This document shows, in pieces, positions 32,717 through 44,600 of a stretch of DNA of 64,000 nt; position 1 is the first letter of the stretch, and each line of letters starts with the position of its first letter. The position numbers and the translations under genes were made by a program. The notes beneath the pieces were generated by a model. It was not told where the DNA came from and ran no database searches. It saw only the letters and a program-made list of their open reading frames with translations. Where the stretch lies: assembly GCA_024663395.1 (NCBI GenBank), contig JANFAH010000029.1, positions 744,001-808,000 of the forward strand. The letters run 5' to 3'. The DNA comes from Pisolithus tinctorius (taxonomy: Eukaryota; Basidiomycota; Agaricomycetes; Boletales; Pisolithaceae).

Positions 32717-35700
32717 CCGGGGTCATGCCCAAGGCTTCTCTGTTATGTTCGTGTTTCGGTCTGGTTAATGCTTTAGTGAAGATATCGGCCGTCATTTCGA
32801 CCGTAGGGCAGTATTTTAAGTTAATTATTTCTCTCTTCGCGCAGTCACGAATAAAGTGATTTTTAGTATCAAAGTGTTTTGATCGTTGATGATATTGCGC
32901 ATTTTTCGCAATCACTAGCGCTGATTGGTTATCGCCGTAGAGCGTTGTAGCCTCTAACTGTGGGCAATCTAGTTCACTCAGTAGGCTTCATAGCCATATA
33001 ATTTCGCACATTGCGTTCACCATCGATATGTATTCGGCTTCTGCCGTGGAGAGGGCCACGTGATTCTGTTTCTTTGAGTACCACGTGATCGCACCCTGGT
33101 TGAAGGTGGATACGTAGCCTGAGATTGATATCTGATTGTCGTCATTAGTGAAGTCAGCATCTGAATACATAATTAATTTATTGTGTTCGGGATGAGTTGG
33201 GTCAGCCTTATAGGCAATCCCATAGCTTTTAGTTCCCACTAGATATCTTAGTATTCTTTTTGCTGCCATCCAATGGGACAGGTTGGGATTTGCCGTAAAG
33301 GATGCGAGTCTGTTGACCGCATACGTTATGTCGGGCCTCATGGCCACTGATGCATACATTAGGTGCCCTATGAGTGTTGCGTAGTTGCCGCTAGGTACAC
33401 CTTCGGCCTCGGTGTCACGTGGGCTTAGCCACGTGCCCGGATCGAGTGGAGTTTTGACTGGGTTTGCGTCGATCATTCCATATTTTTGTAGTAGTCCCTC
33501 GATATAGCATGTCTGGCTGAGGGTAATTGTTCCATTGGTGCAATTTCGTGTGATCTCAATCCCAACTAGTTTACTTGGGTCTCCAAGGTCTGTTACCTTG
33601 AACATATTTTGTAGTTGTAATTTTAATTTAGTCATAAGTTCGGTAGTGTTGGTGACGAGTACTAGGTCGTCTACCCATACTGTAATGATCTCGATCGTAG
33701 TCGAGGTTTTTCTTATGTATACACAGGGATCGGGGTGGAGTCGAGCGAAGCCGACGGTTTGTAACTGGCCATTCAGCTCTTCGTTCCACTCTCGTCCGGA
33801 TTGTTTCAGTCCGTATAATGTTTTAATTAATTTGCATAGGCGTCCGGTTTTGTCGTCGAAACCCTTGGGCTGTTCCATATATATTTCTTCTTTTAGTTTA
33901 CTATTTAAGTATGCGCCTTTTACATCCATTTGTTGGATTTCCCAGTTTTGGCCATTGGCCAATGATAAGATAAGGCGTATTGTTTCTAGTCTAACGACTG
34001 GGGAATAGGTGTCGTTATAATCCATTCCCGGGACCTGGGAGTACCCCTTGGCAACTAATCTCGCCTTGTATTTTTGGAGTACCCCATCTTTATTGTATTT
34101 TCAGGTGAATACCCATTTATTTGAGACGGGTTTGCACCCTTCCGGTGGATCTACTAATATCCACGTCCCTTTTTCACGCAATTGTTGTAGCTCGGCTTCT
34201 ATGGCTTTTTGCCATTCCAGCCATTCAAGTGAGGCTTTAGCCTCTCATAGTGTTTTGGGGTCACCTTCCCCTAGTGTACTTTCATTAAATGCTAGGTACA
34301 CTCGCTCCGCTGACGAGAGCTCGCGGTTCTCCGACGTTTGCTCATCATTTAGTAATTCATCCAAATCAGGTAATGGATTGTTCAGCACATTGTAATCGTG
34401 TGACGTCCGGGCCCTTTTGCTTCGCCTCATGGGCTCATCATGTGACTCTGTTTGTTTCCATTTTGGTTCCGCCTTGTTGCTGACAGTTCTTTCTCCCTCG
34501 CCTCCAGTGTCTCCCCCTGCAAGCGGCAGGTCTTGAGGAGGCAGGTTGATTTCTGGATGGAATCGATAGTTTCTCGAGGTACGTATTTGTCTTGTGCATG
34601 CGTCGAAGTACTGAACAGCACGTGGGCCATCTAGGAAGCCCACGAATGGGTGCGCATGCGATCTCGCATCCAGCTTGGAGATCGTTTGGTGCTCGTCGAG
34701 GATCCACACACGTGTTCCAAACTCTTGCAAGTGTGATATGTTGGGCTCTTGCCCATGCCATCCCTTGTAGGGTGTTCTTTCATAGGTGCATGTCCACGCG
34801 CGATTGCGCACATAAACTGCATAATTTATGGCTTCGCACCACAGGGATTTCGGCATGTCTCTTGCCAGTAGCATCGCCCATCCAAGCTCTACGACGGTAC
34901 GATTGAATCGTTCAGCTACACTGTTCTGGGATGGCGAGTACGGTGCCATAGGTTCTAGCAGTATTCCTTTTTCTTTGCACCATGTTATCAGTGTGTTGTT
35001 GATGTATTCAGTCCCATTATCGCATCTGATTCGTTTAGGGAGTATGTCTTTCTGTCTTTCCAACATCTGCACGTATTCTTTCACGCGTTCTGTTGCCTCT
35101 CCCTTTTGTTTCATGTAGTATGTCGTAGCGTACCTTGTTGCATCATCGATAAATGATATATAGTATCAATGACCATGTATGGATGTCATCCGTGATGGCC
35201 CCCATACATCCGTATGAGTTAATTCTCCCGCTGCCGAGGCCCGATGGGTTGCCTTGGATGGGTGAGGTTCACGTGTCTGTTTAGCGGCAGTGCACGCTTC
35301 GCAATTGAAATTGGGCGAATTCGGATCGACTTCGAACCCTTTCACTAACTTCTTATGGAACAGGCGGCACAGTCCGCTTATCCCAATATGGCCAAAGCGT
35401 TTATGCCATGTTTTCCATGAGGTTGTTTCATCAGCAAGACTGGTTTGCTCGCTCCTCGTAGGTACTGTAAATTGTAGTTCGTATGAATGATTTTTCCTCT
35501 TCCCCAGTGTGATGACGTCCCCTGAGGAATTGCGCAACTCGATCTGGCCTCCTCCACTGATGGAGCGGCCACCTTGTGTGTCTAAGCGGCCAATTGAAAA
35601 TAGGTTGCTAGGCGATGATGGCACATGTAACACATCACATAAATTAACAGTGACTGTCTGGTCACCTATTTGGCTATTCACCATGACTGTGCCACATCCA

Positions 35701-37040
35701 GGTACGGCAGCCGGCTTGGTACCTATTCCGGAGACTGTTTTGTCCGGTAGTACCTCATAGGTAGTGAATGCTTCGCAATGAGCACAGATGTGCGATGTTG
35801 TAGCGCTATCAGCCAACCACACATACGCAGAATAAGTTTCTGATTTGGGAGACTTAGTATCTACACTTTCGGTAGAGGAGAATGCTACATCGTCTTTGGA
35901 GTCCGTATTCTCCACTGCGTGATGCACTTTATCTGATCGTCCAGAGCGTCTACTAGACCGCTTCCTATCCCAATCTCTATCTCGGTCTCTAGATCTCTGT
36001 CTTTGCCATTTATCTTTGTTATCCGGGTTGGTCCAACACTCCTGGGTAGTGTGGCCAAACCATCGGCAGTGCCCGCATTTGGGTTTGTTCTTGAAGCGGC
36101 ACTCGGAAGTTCTGTGATTGGTGCGACCGCATATGTCACACAGGCCCAGATGATCGGCCTTACGTTTATTGCTCCCACCGCTCTTGGCATAGTACCCACT
36201 CTCTCCGCCTTCACATTTGCGGTGTTCCCATTCGGTGCGGAGTAATGATATTATTTCTTGCGTAGATATCTTGGTCATTTGTGAGTGCGACCCTCTGAGG
36301 AAGCCAGAGGTATAGCTATCCCACAAGGTAGGGAGTGACGACAGCAACACGGCCTGGAACTGGGGATCTGGCATGACATCACCCATTTCATACAGCCGGT
36401 TCTGCAAGTCACATAGTCTAGTGATATGATTGGGGAGGTCTGTATCCTCCTGCGCCTTGAGGCCATAGATCTCATGCCTAATAGTGGTGATGGACTGCTG
36501 GCCCTGGGTTTCATGTACCACATGTAGGTTACGCCACAACGTGGCACTAGTCTCCATCTCTGATTGGGCGTGGACGGTTTGGTCATTAGCGAGGTTTGCC
36601 ATAAGCGTCACATATGCATGTTTGTCACGTTTCCACCAGGCATTCAATTCGTCCAGCAGGGTCTCGGACGGCTGTGGGTCATCTCCTGTCACCATCTCAT
36701 ACAGATCTTGGAGCTGAAGTATGGCGGCAATCTTCTTTTTTCACGCTGCCCAGTTATTAGAGGTGAGCTTTTCCGTCTTGACTATTTTCATCTCTCCCTC
36801 TCGTCCTCTTTCTCTAGACCTGGCTTGTCCCTTCCCCTTCGACAACGCTGTCGTCGACGTCGAGGACCCATCAATGACTATTGGTGAGTTGGGCGTTACC
36901 TGAGGCGTCCTCGAGGCACTAGCTGACGCTATCGGTGCTACAGGTGAGGGTGGCATCGGTTCGTTGGTCTGTGCGTTAGGGGGTCTGTCCCCTTCGGGCG
37001 TCGTGCCTCACGGATTGGCCGGCACCCTTGCTCTCGACAT
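32712..37040 (-). pseudogene. Copia gag-pol polyprotein, one frame with six TGA stops
   Basis: From ATG at 37040 to 32712 the frame never shifts: 1,443 codons. Gag holds two zinc-knuckle-like motifs (CDICGRTNHRTSEC, CGHCRWFGHTTQEC). The protease site reads LADSAT. The pre-integrase HHCC domain includes HKRFGHIG and NCEACTAAK. Integrase follows, with RCDNGTEY and SQNSVAERFNRTVVE. Reverse transcriptase has VWVDDLVLV, and RNase H has [10 protein letters not shown]. In-frame TGAs lie at about 37,008, 36,741, 35,166, 34,245, 34,101 and 32,988. There is no TAA, TAG or indel. Where family comparison allows a guess, four replace Arg (CGA to TGA) and one Trp (TGG to TGA). The element cannot make a full protein unless TGA is read through. 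Confidence 0.93.
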
Positions 37041-37115
37041 CTCTATTCTCCCCCTCCTGGCAGATAAGCAGGTGGATCTTCTCGGCTCTATGTTGGTGGC
37101 TTGGCGACGAGGTCA

Positions 37116-37140
37116 GTTATGAGCAGACGGGGCTCATAAC
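37116..37140. repeat. Inverted repeat next to the primer binding site
   Basis: gttatgagc (37116-37124) and gctcataac (37132-37140) are perfect 9-bp arms with a 7-base loop. The right arm is inside the primer binding site, so the site could fold into a hairpin in the RNA. Confidence 0.8.
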
Positions 37141-37141
37141 C
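37130..37141 (-). other. Copia primer binding site, matches initiator tRNA anticodon arm
   Basis: Directly inside the 5' LTR (minus strand) the sequence is ggttatgagccc. It is the complement of gggctcataacc, the conserved anticodon stem-loop of eukaryotic initiator methionine tRNA, not of a tRNA 3' end. Drosophila copia is known to use a half-tRNA cut near the anticodon loop; the same mode is inferred here. Confidence 0.75.
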
Positions 37142-37481
37142 TGTTAGGAATGATGCGTGTGCAGTGACTGACGTTGGGGTGATTAGGTACAAGTGAGGTT
37201 GTGTATGAGGGTGCTCGGTTTGAGACTCAGCGTGCTCAGGCAGGAATGCGGGTCGACGAGGTGACATTCTCGTCTCATAGGGATTCTATCCCCTGCGGTA
37301 GCTACCTTATATCTATGTCGTGTATTTGATATCTCGTCTGTTGGGGCGCGTCCGCCCTTACTCCTGCCTTTGTATTTTTCACTTTGCTTGTCCCCCTTCT
37401 TGGGGTTATGACATATATCCCGCGCTCTCTGCGCGTCATCGTTTCCTTATTTGGGTGTGACGGCGGGTTGGTATTCCTACA
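37142..37481 (-). repeat. Copia 5' LTR (element is on the minus strand)
   Basis: 340 bp, tgttagg to ctaca. It differs from the other LTR at 11 sites, ten of them CpG against TpG or CpA. The flanking cttca at 37482-37486 is the target site duplicate. Confidence 0.95.
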
Positions 37482-37705
37482 CTTCACAACCTCCAGCAGT
37501 ACATAAATTACAGTCATTTACTGCACCTGATCTCTACATGTTCCAACCTCCCAGCTGCAGAAGCGCCAAGCCTTTCATTCCATAACCGACTCGTAAAGAA
37601 TAAGCAGTACAAAGAAAAGTACACTAAGTTACATTTATATGACGTGATTATATGAAGTCTATCACAACAAGAAATCCTATTCACCCTCCCTCGTTTCACG
37701 CTCCA

Positions 37706-39998
37706 TCAGATATCATACATAACCCGTTCTTCCAACCATGCACGGTCCGCCTCGCCCCAGATCACAACAGGCACCTTAACTTGTCCAGAGGCAGTACCCT
37801 TCGTCTTGACCTTCCATTCTCTGAAGTCGCCGAATGTCCCAGGTCGAACCACCCGAACGCAGGGTACGCCGATTTTTCCCATTCGGCTATCTTTCAGGTA
37901 ATTCTCGTTGTGTTTCTGCAGTTGGTCATGCAAGGCGTCAGGTACCACAGAAATGTTTTCACCTGAAAGAAATTTGGTTTTATTAGGCTGCGCTCGAACC
38001 CGGAGGGTGCGTCTCCCCAAAGAATACCCCGAGACTCACCAGCATTTCCTTGTAATTCTACAATGAATGCATACCGAGCAACAGCCTGACGGTAGTCAGG
38101 GGAAACGCAGAACTCTGAAACTCCTCCAAACAAGTCTGACGTTGCATCGACGACTTGGCGCAGCTGCGTTTCTGTTGTCACCTCGTTTGCAAGGCGGATG
38201 TGCATGCTAAAGATGATATATCCGCCATTGACTCGTGCATTCATGTACCAGGGAAGTTCGAACACTCACTTTCGCCGCTACAGTGAACGAGCAATCAGAT
38301 ACATCAAACTGACTAGAAAGAAAGAAAGAAACGTACCTCGATGTACCTGATAAGGGGTTGTCCATCGCGAGGGTCGAATCCCGCAATCTCAACGACATCG
38401 CCAAGGCGATACCGCCAGAATCCATCTCTCGTTGTCAGAACTACTTCGTATTTCTTTCCCGATTCGACGTTCCACTGATTCAAAAAGGGGTTGGCGCTTC
38501 GTGACAAACACACAAAGCAAACAGAAACTCACAGATTGAGCGAGGTATTTGGATTCCTCCGGGTCTTCCACAGGTAGGAACTCGATGACGTCGTCGGAAC
38601 CCACAAGCTTGTACAGGTTAAGGTCCCTTGGATCGTACGCCACAGCCAAAAATGCCTCGCTACTACCAATAGCCAACGTCTGCAGGGATACCTCAGGACC
38701 AATGTAATGCCGGATCTACATGGTCGAGTGTGTCAGGACACACCAAAATACGGGACGAAGGGTTGTAACTTACCTCTGGGATGACGGTGGCAAATGGACC
38801 ACTTGCATTTGCCAGAATCGCACGCAGCTGTGGCCAAATCTGTTTGAACCATCCAGGAGTATCAGTTGCTTTTCCAATCCTGCGCAACTCCTCGGCACGA
38901 CCTGGGTTTGGCTGAAGGAAACGCTGTAAAGAAAAGCGCAGAATCAGCGCCCGCACGGTGATGGCCTTTGACACTGCCGACGCAGAGACGTACCTGAAGA
39001 TTATCCTTCACGGCCTCAATTCCGTCTATATCGGGTATGACGCCCGTTTCGACGCAGTGAACAAGATCCTCCCAATGATCGTCAACCGTGCGACATAAAT
39101 CCCGGAATGAAGTCGTGAATATGGTATTGATGGTCTCGAGTTTGGGTTCCACCAACGCAAAGAGAGCGTGCATGAAGAGGAACGATTTGTAGTGGGAGAT
39201 AAAAGAGACAGCGGCGGGCGACGAGTAGTTGGGAACTGTGAATGGGGGTTACTGGGGTGTTGCGCAGGAGAAGCAAGCTAAACTTACCCTTGAGAGTGGC
39301 AGAGAAAGCATCTCTTTCTACAGGCTGCAGGCAGATAGTATGGTGAGTTCAGCTAGCAAAACTGGTTTTTTCCTAATAGAACCTACCATATTGTTTTCTA
39401 TGCGGCCCAAACCGCTCGTCAGCAAGCAAACGGGTATGTGTTTGGCTATATCTCCATCTTCATCAAGGGGAGTTACGACTTGACGGTACGCAAGGGAAAT
39501 CATGATACAGTTCTTGCCCGTTCCGTTCTTGCTCCGCGGGTCGGCAAGTCGGACAGTCTCAGTCGTCGCCCTTGACATGTGGTCTGGGTGACGGTATTTA
39601 GGGAAGTACTTTGCTGCGCCTCCGGAGGTGCCCGAGGAGTGTGCAATAAAGATGGGAAGACCAGGCGCCATCAAGTTCTCCACCGAGGACTTGCTGCACG
39701 TGGGCTCGAAGAAGCGCGAGATAACGGGGAGATAGTCCTCGTAGACACTCAATCCTATGCTATTGTGATAGACCTCGAACAACTCTTCCACCGAGTGATC
39801 TAGAGCGTCTATTTGATTACCGCCATCGGCGAGATTAAGAGCAGCCCGGAACTGCTGTAGGGCGTCGGATTCCTTGAAGTAGGTAGTAGCAGAGTTGGTC
39901 TTCACGAGGTACGACAGTACGTCCAGCGCCTGTCCGCGAAGTCGCTCCGCAAGCTCTGGAGTGAGAGAGACAATGGGCACAGGGGGGAGGCTGTTCAT
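37706..39998 (-). CDS. GH3-family protein 2
   Basis: Starts MNSLPPVPIVSLTPEL at 39998 and follows the same exon pattern as the copy at 23874-26164. Motifs are IAHSSGTSGGAAKYFPKY in exon 1, then SSEAFLAVAYDPRDLNLYK, FLPVEDPEESKYL, RYRLGDVVEIAGFDPRDG, and the C-terminal FGDFREWKVKTKG and SGQVKVPVV. I see no stop or frameshift in the exons checked. The donor after the short second exon is the canonical GTAAGT. Both copies may be active. The role is inferred only from the family: ATP-dependent adenylation of an acid, possibly followed by amide conjugation. Confidence 0.85.
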
Positions 39999-42044
39999 CT
40001 TGGTAGTAGGTAGAGTCTGCAAGAGATGAAGTGACGAGTAGTGAAAAGAACACCGCGCAGAGAGGTTGAGTTGTTCAGTGCTTCTTCCATGACCACTTCA
40101 TGGTCATTTTATAGTGTACGACGCCCATGTACGCGACCTCATCTTAGCGTAAGTCCGATGTGATCGAGAGCTGCAGAGGAGCCCGAGAGACCAATGTCGG
40201 AGTAGTACAACGTGTAAAATCATTGCTGTGTTGGTTTGGATTGGATAGACTCCCCCATACCCATATACAGTGAATATTGATCAACCGCGGTTTGCTGTGT
40301 CATATCGACAAACTAAATCGGATGATAGATTGCGCCCAGGACTCGATTGAATTCTAAAACACTGCACACACCCTAAAAAAAGTCTGATTTAGACTCGCCA
40401 CGGACCGAACGTGTCGAGTTATAGTTTCCTTCTACGGTACTTACCGGGATGCACTACTGCTTCAAGCTTCAAGTCTAGCAACCACACCACGTGCTAGCGG
40501 TACTATGCGCGATTCAGAATCCCGAAGCTGTCGCGGAACGACGTAGTGATTGATCAATGATATTCTGGAACCATTCCGGTTATTGGAGCAAGAAAATCCT
40601 GTGCATGTAATGCGAGGTGACCGCACTTGCCTCCCAATGGTCGCTGTGGGCACTGGGGAAAGCACGGGATAGTCGGATACCTCGTGATGTAAAAAAAGCC
40701 GCCTATCATTGATCACAACACACACACGCAACTTGTGGGAAGAATAACCAAGCCTGAGACAAAGCTGGGAGACGTGATACAACGGCATACGAAGGTAGTT
40801 GTATATCACAACTTTCCACATCCCTCCCGCGTCCAGAATGAAAGACGTACCTCATGAGCAACTTCGGAACCAACTACTACCATCGTGGTGGTTCAACCGA
40901 TCTCCTCCGACGTATGAGATACATGAGATGGGCATTGTCATCGGATTTTGGTAGAAACGATCAAATGAATAGCAACGCGCCTCCGATATTCCAGCAAGGA
41001 TACTGGCACTTTATCTCCATTTCCCTTAAACTACGGAAAGTGTGGAAGGTATTCCAGTGTCGCACGAGTGCAATCGATTTTCGCTCGTACCGAGACACGC
41101 ATTACGATATGGACTTACATCCGCCGTTGTGAGGCCAGTGGAAGTAGCAGGTGAGGCTGTTTTTCCCGCTCTCTCCGTGGCGAAGGTCGGTTCCCAATGT
41201 GCCTAGCTATGAATTTCGACCGGAATGAGCGGTGTAACTTGCCAATATGAGCTCTGGGAGTTGCGCTGTGCTAACGTTACGAGATTCTGCTGCTGTAGAA
41301 CACGTGTCATGGTTGTGTTAGCCAGCATGCCGGGTTGAAGACAACTGACCGGACTCTTCCACGCCCGTCGGGCCAGAGTGAAATTAGAGACAGAACCCGT
41401 ACTTACTGCGTGCAAGTGTATCTTGTACAAGTGGTAAAGTTGAACACTAGGCGCCGGAAATTTCCGACAACCACTGACATCCAAGCAACGTGTTCCCTTC
41501 AACTTGCTAAGCCACCACCGAACAACCAAGCTCGCTCGTCACCCAACCTCAGTCACTCGTTGTCTGGTTTTCTGTACGCAACTGGACGGAAAGCAATGCA
41601 CCGTAGGTACACATTATTATTTAATGGATCCTTCCCGTGATGCGGGTGAGTGGGGGCGGTGTGCAGTAGAGACAACTCGCGAAAGGCTATTCCACAGATG
41701 ACCTGGCATTCTCTTACACCGTTCAAGGTGCGGCCTCCGTTAATTTCCTGCACATTGACTATGTCCCAAACATCGGCCTCTCTTACCATACACAGCACTC
41801 AATTTCAGCCCACGATAATAAAGGGGTATATTAATTCTACACAAAAATAAGCCCACGCGGGCGACATCTTCGGACGTACAAGCCCTCCCAATTTATAGCG
41901 CAAAGTTCTCTACGTGTACGACAACTCCACCCAACTTCAAAACGCGGTCCCAACACAACAGCTGTGAACCCTAGAGGGTAGAAGGAACAAGGAAATGTTC
42001 GAACGTGCGAATGGAAGGTATCATTTTTGAATGTTCAAGTTGTG
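39999..42044. other. Non-coding spacer of block 2
   Basis: Matches 26,165-28,232. No gene recognised. It contains the plus-strand relic SYTVQGAASVNFLHIDY at about 41,705-41,800. Confidence 0.5.
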
Positions 42045-42589
42045 TTAAAACGCAGCACCGAACAGTGGCGCGCCAACGGTCACAGCAAGACCGGCAGCTT
42101 GCCATGTAGATAACCCTGCGGACGAGCCTCTGCTACCCCCCTAGTGCTGCTACCACCGCCAATGCTACTTCCATCGCTGACAATACCAGAGCAGTAATCC
42201 GTCCCAGTCGTGCAAGTTGAATCAATAGGGCAACCTGGATACGGTATAAGCGAATGAAAACCTATCATAACGTTGGAGGGCAGGGTACCCACAACCACCA
42301 ATTTGGTCATCGCAACAGCTGGAACCGACGCTGCAGCATTCACTGCCAATACACTGTTCTGTAAAGATGTTCTGTGAGACTGGTGTGAAGAAGGATCGCA
42401 GGTAGAGTGTCATACGATCACCAGTGGGACATGCTAACGACTCTGCGCGAACTTTGCGCTACGCCCCAAGAGTCCGGTAAGAGCCCTGGGCGTATGTGAG
42501 TTGTGTACGCGCGGCGCTGAATCGTCCGCGTGAACAAAAGCGAACTGAGCAGGGAGCAATAAAAACGCGATGCAAAGGAAACGGAACAT
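42045..42589 (-). pseudogene. Small secreted protein, copy 2, frameshifted
   Basis: Homologous along its length to 28233-28782. A 4-base loss near 42,437 (ttcgcgcagagt cgttag) shifts the frame and gives TAG straight after the conserved RSAKFAQ. A second one-base loss near 42,141 (ccccccta for cccccacca) shifts the Gly/Ser linker so that the hydrophobic GPI tail is lost. The signal peptide is still present. Copy 1 is therefore the only functional one here. Confidence 0.8.
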
Positions 42590-42689
42590 CACGATGATCA
42601 GTTGCCGGTAGGTATTACAGGGGACGCTGAGGGAGACTTGCCCAACGAATCGACATTTTACACGAAGGTGACGGGGAAATTATTAGGTA

Positions 42690-43215
42690 GTGTGAATGCA
42701 AGGACAATGGTAGGACGAAGACAGGTGAAAGGACACGGTATGGGGGCTGAAAAAGAGTCGTCGTCATTGGCGTCGTTGTCGTGCTGTTGTTGTCCTTGCC
42801 ATGCTATCGTGGTCATGTCGTCGCCAAGAGTGCCATCCTCCCCTGGTGGTCGCCACGATCAGTAGCCCTGCCAAGTTAGCGCTCAGCATTTACAAGTCGG
42901 ATCTGGTTGTGGAACGAGCGAAGTGAAGCTGATGTAATCATTCCAATTTCCAATTTGTTCCCCGCACTATGGCAGTGACTGACTGGAACGTTTGAGGTTC
43001 ACGAGACGGCTCTAGCAAGTATACGCTTGTATGATACCAGGCTCAGGACATGTTTGCGCTGTGCCTAGTGTCCACCTCCTGGAGAGCACCCTCGGCATTC
43101 CTTCCGAAAGTGTGGGTGTGCAGGGAAACAGCCTGTCGTTTGTTCTCCCTCACCAAGTGGGTTGCAGCGTGTAATGAAGGAGTATCCTCTCCAGGTGATG
43201 ACGGGGAAAGACGTC
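42690..43215. other. Intergenic, no gene recognised
   Basis: Short Cys-rich frames at 42,602-42,865 arise from a gtcgttgtcgtgctgttgttg run and have no support. Confidence 0.4.
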
Positions 43216-44300
43216 TCAAAGTACTGTCGGCGCTACCCAAGGGCTAAGTATTTCGAAAGACGGCCTGTCGACTGCCATGCTGTTGATCTGCGACCGTAAC
43301 AACTCATCCGCTGATTTGTCTCTCGCTCCCTTCAGAAACCGCACCGAATGTGCCCCTGCAGTCCCCTTCAAAGACCTTTCCGTCCTCGTCCCCCCTACTC
43401 GCTCTCGACTTGCTGGCCCAACGATATACAACGCCACGAACCTTATATGTGCGTCTCTGAACGCCTTCACCACGCCGACAGCCTGATTATACGCCTCGAC
43501 AAGTTCCGGTGTTTTTGTATGCACGAGGTCACGCATGGGACGAGGGTTGGTGGAAAGGTGTCGAAGGAAGGTACGATGATGTCTTGCCATGTAGATCTGC
43601 ATCCTTCGCTGTAGCGTGCGTGCGTGCGTTCGCCTTTCCGCTTGTCGGTGTTGTCTCTGATAGGCCACTATTCAATCCCAGGAAAATATCGAGTGCATGT
43701 ATCAATGCGGTCTGCTTCGCACTTGGACCTGACACATTCGTGGGTTCCTCCAGACCATCCTGACACTTGTCAATACCCTCGAACTTCCACATCCTCTCCG
43801 CAGAATCTGAGACCTGTCCACAAAACCAAGGCCTCACGCAATGATAAAACACGTCTGGGTCGCACCCCTTTCGCACATCCATTAGCCGGCCAGTTGATGC
43901 ATGCACCACTCCGGAAAGACGGGAGGGGTAAGTTGTGATATGACGGACGGCTACGCCGTCACCGACGAGCATCTCATCCATCGATGGGCACATCAGGTCG
44001 AGCGCTTCGACGCCGCGCAGTTCGATACGGGCGGATGCGAGGAAGAACTCCTCTTCGTCGCGTGTACCCGTGAAGAGGGCTTGGCTGTTCAGGTTATCCA
44101 GATCCATGGTGCATGCCCATTCCGACTCTGGCTTCATTTCACAGGTTGAAGGTGCCTTCTTCAACTCCCAATTATATAGCACCGTATCCGAATACGTCGC
44201 TATGGGCGGTCACTGCAAGTGTTTCAATACCCTCAGCAACGGGATCCCGATCGGTGCCGGGACCACAATGAGTGTGGTTAGAGGTGTGGATATCGAAATG
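43216..44300 (-). pseudogene. Indoleamine 2,3-dioxygenase, degenerate and 5'-truncated
   Basis: The minus-strand order follows the IDO family: PAPIGIPLLRVLKHL, TYSDTVLYNWEL, GTRDEEEFFLASARIELRG, DVFYHCVRPWFCGQ, EPTNVSGPSAKQTALIHALD, YMARHHRTFLRHLS, FRDAHIRFVALYIVGPA, and VRFLKGARDKS. The family oxidises L-tryptophan to N-formylkynurenine using a haem bound by a His; FRDAHIR is the usual ligand region. Lesions are TGA at 44210-44212 (HLQ*PPI) and a frame change around 43,600-43,670, where a gtgc microsatellite lies. About the first 100 residues are missing; the sequence meets a ligase fragment near 44,300. Likely inactive. Confidence 0.82.
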
Positions 44301-44309
44301 CACGATGAA

Positions 44310-44600
44310 GGTGAGACCAGGATTTACCAGGATATCGGATACATTAGGCTTCACCCATCTCGAGAGACTCCTCGGTCGTGGGCAGCTTACTTGTGAAGTG
44401 AACTTCGACAGGGAAGGCGCGCGGAACACCCATTATAACTTCCGTTATCGAAATGGATAAACCCCTTGTGGCCAAACACCAGACGTTGTCGTGTGCCCTC
44501 CTTAGCACAAGTCGTTGGCCCTGAACAGCCAGACGTCGTCCTTGGACCCCTTCCATACTGTCATACCTATGGCATGGTGAAGGTTATTCTACTTCCAAGG
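44310..44600 (+). pseudogene. CoA ligase internal fragment
   Basis: Matches ligase exon 1 around 20,715-21,050: the RLENLLGRGQL(S/T)CEVNFD segment, the THYN segment, PLWPNTR, GPEQPDV and YGMV. The stretch holding the A3 phosphate-binding motif is deleted. It sits against the truncated dioxygenase on the opposite strand, so two broken genes share a junction. Confidence 0.8.

Larger units (their letters stand above)
32365..37481 (-). mobile_element. Ty1/copia LTR retrotransposon, full length, minus strand
   Basis: A 5,117-bp element with two 340-bp LTRs, flanked by the 5-bp target duplication cttca (32360-32364 and 37482-37486). Internal order read on the minus strand is primer site, Gag with zinc knuckle, protease, integrase, reverse transcriptase, RNase H, polypurine tract; integrase before reverse transcriptase defines the copia type. 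The element splits duplicated block 2 between the membrane-family gene and GH3. The two LTRs differ at 11 positions (3.2%), so insertion was not very recent unless mutation was accelerated. Confidence 0.97.
37515..42690. repeat. Segmental duplication block 2 (GH3 + secreted protein part)
   Basis: Collinear with 23,690-28,860. The left limit is close to the copia insertion, and the right limit lies just beyond the start of the secreted protein copy, near 42,690. Small indels and substitutions are spread throughout. Confidence 0.85.

Noticed and set aside
33535..36245. Plus-strand open frames inside the retrotransposon
   Set aside because: Antisense shadows of the minus-strand gag-pol frame.
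32712..37040. TGA recoding in the copia polyprotein
   Set aside because: Kept only as an alternative: the CpG bias between the LTRs explains the TGA stops without read-through.
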